From positions 1 to 17,115 of the forward strand of contig JAFTBT010000093.1 of NCBI GenBank assembly GCA_017455085.1: a stretch of 17,115 bases of DNA, in the 5' to 3' direction. Shown one piece after another: positions 12,618 to 17,115 of this stretch; the stretch's first letter is position 1, and each line of letters starts with the position of its first letter. Made by a program: the position numbers and the translations under genes. A model generated the notes under the pieces. That model made no database searches, had not been told where the DNA came from, and saw only the letters and a program-made list of their open reading frames with translations. The stretch comes from Synergistaceae bacterium. GTDB lineage: Bacteria; Synergistota; Synergistia; Synergistales; Aminobacteriaceae.

Positions 12618-15368
12618 TTAGAAATCACAGTAATCTATATCCATACTCTTGATGTTGTCGCGAATGGCACTCTCTACTGCCGCAGATATACTCTCCGGTG
12701 TCTCCATATAGATATCAACACGTATGCTGAATTTTGCTCTGGGCGATTCCTGAAGGCATAAAATTATGTTATCGTGTATTTGTCTGGTGTCGCGCTGGAA
12801 TTTACCTGCGTCAACTTTCACGGATATATGACACTTACGGTTGAGCTTAGGCGTTTCGGTTTGGGTTATGTCGTCAGGTTTTCGGGCTGGTGTTACGTTA
12901 TCGTTCGCAGGGGTTTTCGTCTCTTGGGTGTTGCGTTTTTCTGCGGCTATCTGCTCCTCCGCAATGTCCTTCTTCACCACAAAATCAGAGTCATTCACCA
13001 ATACTGACTCCCCCATCCGCAAATGCGTATACTTCCCGCCGTCCTTCCCGTCCGCAAGAGCAAAATACCCCTTCGCAACTCCCTCGCTAATTCCCGCATA
13101 CACTCCCTCTATTCTCTCAATTCTCGGCATGTAGCAATACCTGCACACATATTCCCACAGTGTTTTTACTGGTATATCCTCACGCTCACCCCACACAAGA
13201 TTTTCCAGCTCTGTACTCATATGCACAGCTCCCCACTTATCGCTCAGCCTGTCCGAACTCCTAAGTGTCCTCAACGCCTCAGCTACTGCATCTCCTCCCG
13301 AATCACTCAGCTTCAGACCCTCCAGCGCAATATCATCTACCTTCTTCCCCTTCTCCGAATGCGGAGACAATACACAGTTCCACGCCCTCACTATCGCCCC
13401 GTTAAGCTCACCGTCAAAATCCGCTACACTCCTCTGCACTTCACGCTGCTGCCTCGCATCAAGATTCCTAGACTCACGTTCAGACTCCAGCTTCTTCCAC
13501 GCAAGATAGCTCCTCGCATTCCTCCTCACTCCCTCAAGCTGCACACCATCCGCCTCAAGAAACACAAGCATGTTCATGTACTCTCTGGGCTGCCCGCCGT
13601 ACTTACTCCTCAGAACCTCAAGCGCAGTACTCCGAGAATCATCAAGCCCAAGCACCACCAGCCTCACCTCCTGCTTATCAGGCACTTCAATTTCCTTATC
13701 ATGCACATGCACTCCCACAAAAGCCCCTTGCTTCTTCATCAGCTTCTTCAGCCGCCGCGTAACCTCCTCCCTCACATCATAGGCCTTCACTTCGTCCGCA
13801 AGCTCCTGCGCAATCTTCTTCAGCGTCGGACGCGTGTCAAACCACAGCCGAGAATCATCCGCATACAAATACGTCAATTCCTTCTTCAGCTCGTTCACTG
13901 CATCGTTGTACACAGCTATGTTCTCTCCGGGCTGAACACTCCCAAGCCGAATATGCGCACCGTCTATCCCTCGCAATGCCTGTGTCCGTCCAGCAGGCGC
14001 ACTCCCCAACAGAATCGTCCTCGCCGCACGCCGAGCAGCAGAAAGATTCGCAAACCTCTCTTTGCCGTCAATCATGCACGCTTTCGATTCATCACCGTCT
14101 ATATCCTTCTCAACTATCGGATTCCATGCGTCATGGTCAGGTAAAGCACGTGTCAGCCCTTCACGCACCTCAAAATCCCACAGCGGCAAACTTCCCGGCA
14201 TAATCAGCGCGTTCACATCACCATTGCGCCACAAACGACACACTACACCCGCCAGCAGCCTCAACACTCCACGCGTACGCTGGAACTTCTCCAGAGTCGC
14301 CCAGTCCTCATACAGACGGTCAAACAGCTCCGGATGAAACGGGTAGCACGCAATGATCCTCTCCCTGTATTTGCTCCCGTCTACCTCCGATGGGAAATCC
14401 CCCCTGTTGCTCTCGTACATACGCATAAATTCGTCCGCTGTCCTCTCACGCTCTGAAGAGTTGCTGCATTCCAGAAATAGCCTCTTCCTCACAATCTCGA
14501 ACCCCTCGCTCGCAGTGATAGGCTTCCACACCGAATCTATCCTCCCGAATATATGCCCCATCCTGTGCAGAATCTCCATACCCTGCTCACTTCCGCCCTC
14601 GTCCTCAGATTCCGGCAACGTCGCCGCTACTAGAGCGTTTTTGCTGAACTTGGCCGCCTCCGTCAACTCCTGTATGAACGTCAGCAGATTCCCAAACGTC
14701 CCAGCAGGCAAACGTATTCCGCTGGCTTTTGCTTCCGACTCTTTCAGCAGCTTACGACCATACGCCACAAGCTCATCTATCAGCACCAAACACGGCCCGC
14801 ATTCGTCAAACATCCTCACCAACGCACTATTGCCCGGTGCTACACTCGACACGTCCGCGCTGCGAACATACTCATACCCTCCGAGCTGTGCTGCCATGTT
14901 CCCCCAAAGTGTATTCACCTTCAGCCCGCAAACGTCCACAGGATCGCTCACCGTCAGCCCCGTACACGCAAGCACCGCTACCCTCACACTTGGCCGCATA
15001 TACACTCCGGATTCCTCAAGCACAGGCCTAAGCTCAGGCATTCTCCACACCGCAGAGTCTCCACGCAGCAGGTGATACAGTGCCAGCATACTGTGAGTCT
15101 TCCCTCCGCCGAATGCTGTCTTGATCTGAATCACTGGCTCTCCGTTTCCACCGCATAACCTCTTCAGAGTCTTCACCAGCAGATTCTTCAACCCGTCCGT
15201 CAAATACGTACGCCGGAAAAAATTCACCGCATCAGTGTACTCACTACCAGCAGTGCCGTTTACCGCGTTCCCTAAGTCCGCCATAAAATCAGCGTTCCTG
15301 TAATTCCCGTCCCTTATGTCCTGATGAGGGGTGATTACTTCCCTCCAACTGCTCAGCCTGTTATTCAT
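12618..15368 (-). CDS. DUF499-family AAA+-type ATPase
   Basis: The 916-residue protein has a P-loop at IKTAFGGGKTHSM (about residues 82-94), in the form typical of DUF499 proteins. A Walker B CLVLIDELVAYGR (about 193-205) and a possible sensor-1 region NALVAATLPESED follow. A long middle region is helical. Near residue 800 a polar linker rich in T, N, P and K leads to a separate C-terminal domain of about 100 residues. DUF499 ATPases are commonly encoded beside DUF1156 DNA methyltransferases, and some such sets with a helicase have been named as candidate antiviral systems (Hma-like). The gene overlaps the methyltransferase by 8 nt (ATGAATAA), so both are likely co-translated. Base bias flips sharply at about 12960, near the linker. 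The precise reaction is unknown. Confidence 0.85.
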   Translation of the reverse strand: MNNRLSSWREVITPHQDIRDGNYRNADFMADLGNAVNGTAGSEYTDAVNFFRRTYLTDGLKNLLVKTLKRLCGGNGEPVIQIKTAFGGGKTHSMLALYHLLRGDSAVWRMPELRPVLEESGVYMRPSVRVAVLACTGLTVSDPVDVCGLKVNTLWGNMAAQLGGYEYVRSADVSSVAPGNSALVRMFDECGPCLVLIDELVAYGRKLLKESEAKASGIRLPAGTFGNLLTFIQELTEAAKFSKNALVAATLPESEDEGGSEQGMEILHRMGHIFGRIDSVWKPITASEGFEIVRKRLFLECSNSSERERTADEFMRMYESNRGDFPSEVDGSKYRERIIACYPFHPELFDRLYEDWATLEKFQRTRGVLRLLAGVVCRLWRNGDVNALIMPGSLPLWDFEVREGLTRALPDHDAWNPIVEKDIDGDESKACMIDGKERFANLSAARRAARTILLGSAPAGRTQALRGIDGAHIRLGSVQPGENIAVYNDAVNELKKELTYLYADDSRLWFDTRPTLKKIAQELADEVKAYDVREEVTRRLKKLMKKQGAFVGVHVHDKEIEVPDKQEVRLVVLGLDDSRSTALEVLRSKYGGQPREYMNMLVFLEADGVQLEGVRRNARSYLAWKKLESERESRNLDARQQREVQRSVADFDGELNGAIVRAWNCVLSPHSEKGKKVDDIALEGLKLSDSGGDAVAEALRTLRSSDRLSDKWGAVHMSTELENLVWGEREDIPVKTLWEYVCRYCYMPRIERIEGVYAGISEGVAKGYFALADGKDGGKYTHLRMGESVLVNDSDFVVKKDIAEEQIAAEKRNTQETKTPANDNVTPARKPDDITQTETPKLNRKCHISVKVDAGKFQRDTRQIHDNIILCLQESPRAKFSIRVDIYMETPESISAAVESAIRDNIKSMDIDYCDF

Positions 15369-17115
15369 GCATAGAGTCCTCCAATTCCTTCGTAAATTCT
15401 CCCTGCTGATTAAGTGGTTTTCCCGCCTCTGCTATGATGTTGTCCCATTCACCCACAAGATTATTGTACGCAAGCGCATCCTTCGCCCTGTTCCGGCTCT
15501 CCGCAACAGTGTACAGGTAATACGCCAGCTCCCTCGCCCGCTCCGCAAATCCCGTCCCCACTCTCGCAGCTATCCTCGCACACTCCTGCACTCCTCCAGT
15601 CTCCAGAGCATACGCCAATTTCTGCGCCAACACCCACACGCAAACTCCTTCACCCGCGCCGAGCTCCTCCCTGTCCGTCAAATACACACTGCCTCCCTCC
15701 GCGTACACCAGCCCCCGCTTCTTCATGTCCTCTATCACTACATTACGCGCTACTGCTATCTTGTTGGCATCGTCGAAATCCGCAAGGTCAAACCCGCTCA
15801 GACGATACAAATCCACACAAAATTTGCTCTCCGCGTCCATGTCCAGCCCTCCGAGAATCTCATCTACTGCCCTGTTGATCTCCGCTAGTGCCTGCCGAAT
15901 GTTCATCTCCTCGCCGTCCGTGTCCACTATCCGAGAATACTGCGTGTACACCGCCATTCCGAAACCTATCGCCGACTGCGGTATATCCACAGGACTCATC
16001 TTCTCACGCTTCAGAGTCTCCAGCGCAGGAGTCAGCTTCTCCCTCAGTTCACGCTCAAACTTCACACGAGTATTCCCCTTCGCATCCTTTGGCCTCTTCC
16101 GACACACCAGCACCACCGATGAGGCAAGCGCATTCACATTAGCTTTCAGTGCCGTAGTCAGCTCCGTATGCATAGGCCAAGTAGCCGTCACCTGAAACCC
16201 CGCACTAATCACCGCCTTCAACATCGTCTCCCATCCCGCAGAACTCTCACCGTCTGAGTCACTCTCCTTCTGCTTGTACGCATAGTAGATCGTTACAGGG
16301 TACTCCTCGCACGCATACTGATACACATTCTGCAACGCCCTCTGCATTCCGCCCTCGAAGAACTCTCTGGCCTTCTTGGGGCTGCCCTCGTGCCTGTACG
16401 GTGTCGCAATAAGCTCCTCACTCTTCGGAACAAGCACCCTCCTGAAAAGTTCAGGATACACATCACGCAGATTCCGCCTCATCCATATGTAGAAGTAGTC
16501 CGAGAGATCCGCATAGCCTATGTTGTCGTAATAGGGCGGGTCCGTCGATACGATCATGCTGCGAACGGAAGAGTCCAGCACTTGCGCATCATGCTGCTTT
16601 GCCGAACCGTAAGCACATGCAGGCAATTTCTCCAGCACCCAAAGAATCCAGTTCAACGCATTCGTAAAGCACCCTGTAGAGTGAGAGAAGGGGTTAGCCT
16701 CCGCAAAGTTCCACACCATAGGAATCGCCTGCCTCCCGAAAATCTGCGCTACACTGTCTCGCGTAGAATCCCACAAGCAAAAACTAGAGTGATACTGCGT
16801 CAGCTTGTCCACCGCAAACGCAAGATATATACTCACCGCTCCCGCATACTCCTCCGCTTCGGGCTCAGGCCATCCAGCACGCAGAGCATCACGCCGAACT
16901 TCCTCCTGCACTTCCGGCAAAAGATCGCTGAACGCCGTCAGCATGGTTAGCTGCCTGTTCGTGAAGAGGTCTGCAAAATTCGGCATACCATATAGCCGCG
17001 GACTGAAGTGGTGTTCATCCGGCATTTCTGCGTCAGGGAAGTCTTCCGGTCTGGGGACATCTGCGGCCTTGACGTGTTCAGGCGGTGCGGACAGGTAGAG
17101 CCTTCCGTTTTTGGA
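15361..17115 (-). CDS. DUF1156-type DNA methyltransferase, N-terminal part beyond the window
   Basis: The frame is open to the window edge. An in-frame ATG at 17025 exists, but about 30 further residues upstream (RLYLSAPPEHVK and on) read naturally, so the start lies outside. Methylase motif IV is DPPYYDNIGYADLSDYFY (17025-based residues 162-179). The DPPY tetrad marks an amino-methyltransferase acting on adenine N6 or cytosine N4, and this extended motif is characteristic of DUF1156 proteins. The SAM-binding motif I was not clearly located in the visible part and may lie upstream. The C-terminal 250 residues are helical without known motifs. Family members are usually about 900-1000 residues, so roughly a third is missing. 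It is upstream of and overlapping the DUF499 ATPase; a helicase or nuclease partner would be expected beyond 17115. Confidence 0.88.
   Translation of the reverse strand, partial: SKNGRLYLSAPPEHVKAADVPRPEDFPDAEMPDEHHFSPRLYGMPNFADLFTNRQLTMLTAFSDLLPEVQEEVRRDALRAGWPEPEAEEYAGAVSIYLAFAVDKLTQYHSSFCLWDSTRDSVAQIFGRQAIPMVWNFAEANPFSHSTGCFTNALNWILWVLEKLPACAYGSAKQHDAQVLDSSVRSMIVSTDPPYYDNIGYADLSDYFYIWMRRNLRDVYPELFRRVLVPKSEELIATPYRHEGSPKKAREFFEGGMQRALQNVYQYACEEYPVTIYYAYKQKESDSDGESSAGWETMLKAVISAGFQVTATWPMHTELTTALKANVNALASSVVLVCRKRPKDAKGNTRVKFERELREKLTPALETLKREKMSPVDIPQSAIGFGMAVYTQYSRIVDTDGEEMNIRQALAEINRAVDEILGGLDMDAESKFCVDLYRLSGFDLADFDDANKIAVARNVVIEDMKKRGLVYAEGGSVYLTDREELGAGEGVCVWVLAQKLAYALETGGVQECARIAARVGTGFAERARELAYYLYTVAESRNRAKDALAYNNLVGEWDNIIAEAGKPLNQQGEFTKELEDSMHE

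Noticed and set aside
13023..14144. 373-codon plus-strand ORF antisense to the DUF499 gene
   Set aside because: Its product is a monotonous R/P/H/L-rich sequence caused by the C-rich plus strand opposite a well-supported gene; no motif and no ribosome-binding site.
14353..15075. 240-codon plus-strand ORF antisense to the DUF499 gene
   Set aside because: Ser/Pro/Leu-rich shadow of the ATPase P-loop region; no family resemblance.

Overview
The window looks like a chromosomal segment of an anaerobic, Gram-negative-type gut or rumen bacterium, most plausibly from Synergistota. This is inference from gene content: an ftsA-ftsZ-SPOR division cluster next to folC, a type III pantothenate kinase, and a large Tat-exported FMN/FAD reductase of the type expanded in gut anaerobes. 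Base composition is mid-GC with strong AGGAGG ribosome-binding sites. No ribosomal RNA or other taxonomic marker is present, so the assignment is weak.

Layout. 1-3447 (+) is a division cluster: the 3' part of ftsA, ftsZ with its own likely promoter, and a SPOR-domain membrane protein whose start lies inside the end of ftsZ, closed by a rho-independent terminator. After a CA-rich repeat tract comes folC (3608-4951, +), which ends flush against a small unknown gene on the minus strand (4952-5227). A PD-(D/E)XK nuclease-family gene (5301-6422, +) meets a small TSCPD-domain gene (6417-6677, -) tail to tail. A tandem repeat of about 40 bp (about 6690-6868) separates this from a minus-strand operon running HI0933-type flavoprotein -> coaX -> dus (9786 down to 6852), whose genes overlap by a few bases. 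The 646-bp gap 9787-10432 is AT-rich at first and then holds a compact structured element. Next is the reductase gene (10433-12556, +). A minus-strand DUF1156 DNA methyltransferase / DUF499 ATPase pair, a probable phage-defence or modification system, fills 12618 to the window end, and the methyltransferase is cut by the edge.

The most interesting signal is at about 10074-10432. It is a block of about 350 bp with at least six hairpins, enclosed by a terminal helix of about 17 bp. It lies between a near-perfect Shine-Dalgarno sequence (12 nt complementary to the usual 16S rRNA 3' tail) and the start codon of the reductase. That start reads ATGA, the flank I recall for HEARO / IscB omega-RNA elements. 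I interpret the block as an ORF-less HEARO/omega-RNA-like element inserted into a ribosome-binding site, with its terminal helix able to bring the split SD and AUG back together. This family assignment is from memory of sequence features and needs a covariance-model search.

Other points: two unrelated genes (ftsZ and the 91-aa unknown) carry the same ATG-NNN-TGA start-stop in front of the true ATG; FtsA lacks both acidic residues of its second phosphate motif; two repeat tracts run into gene ends; and C/G strand bias flips inside single genes.
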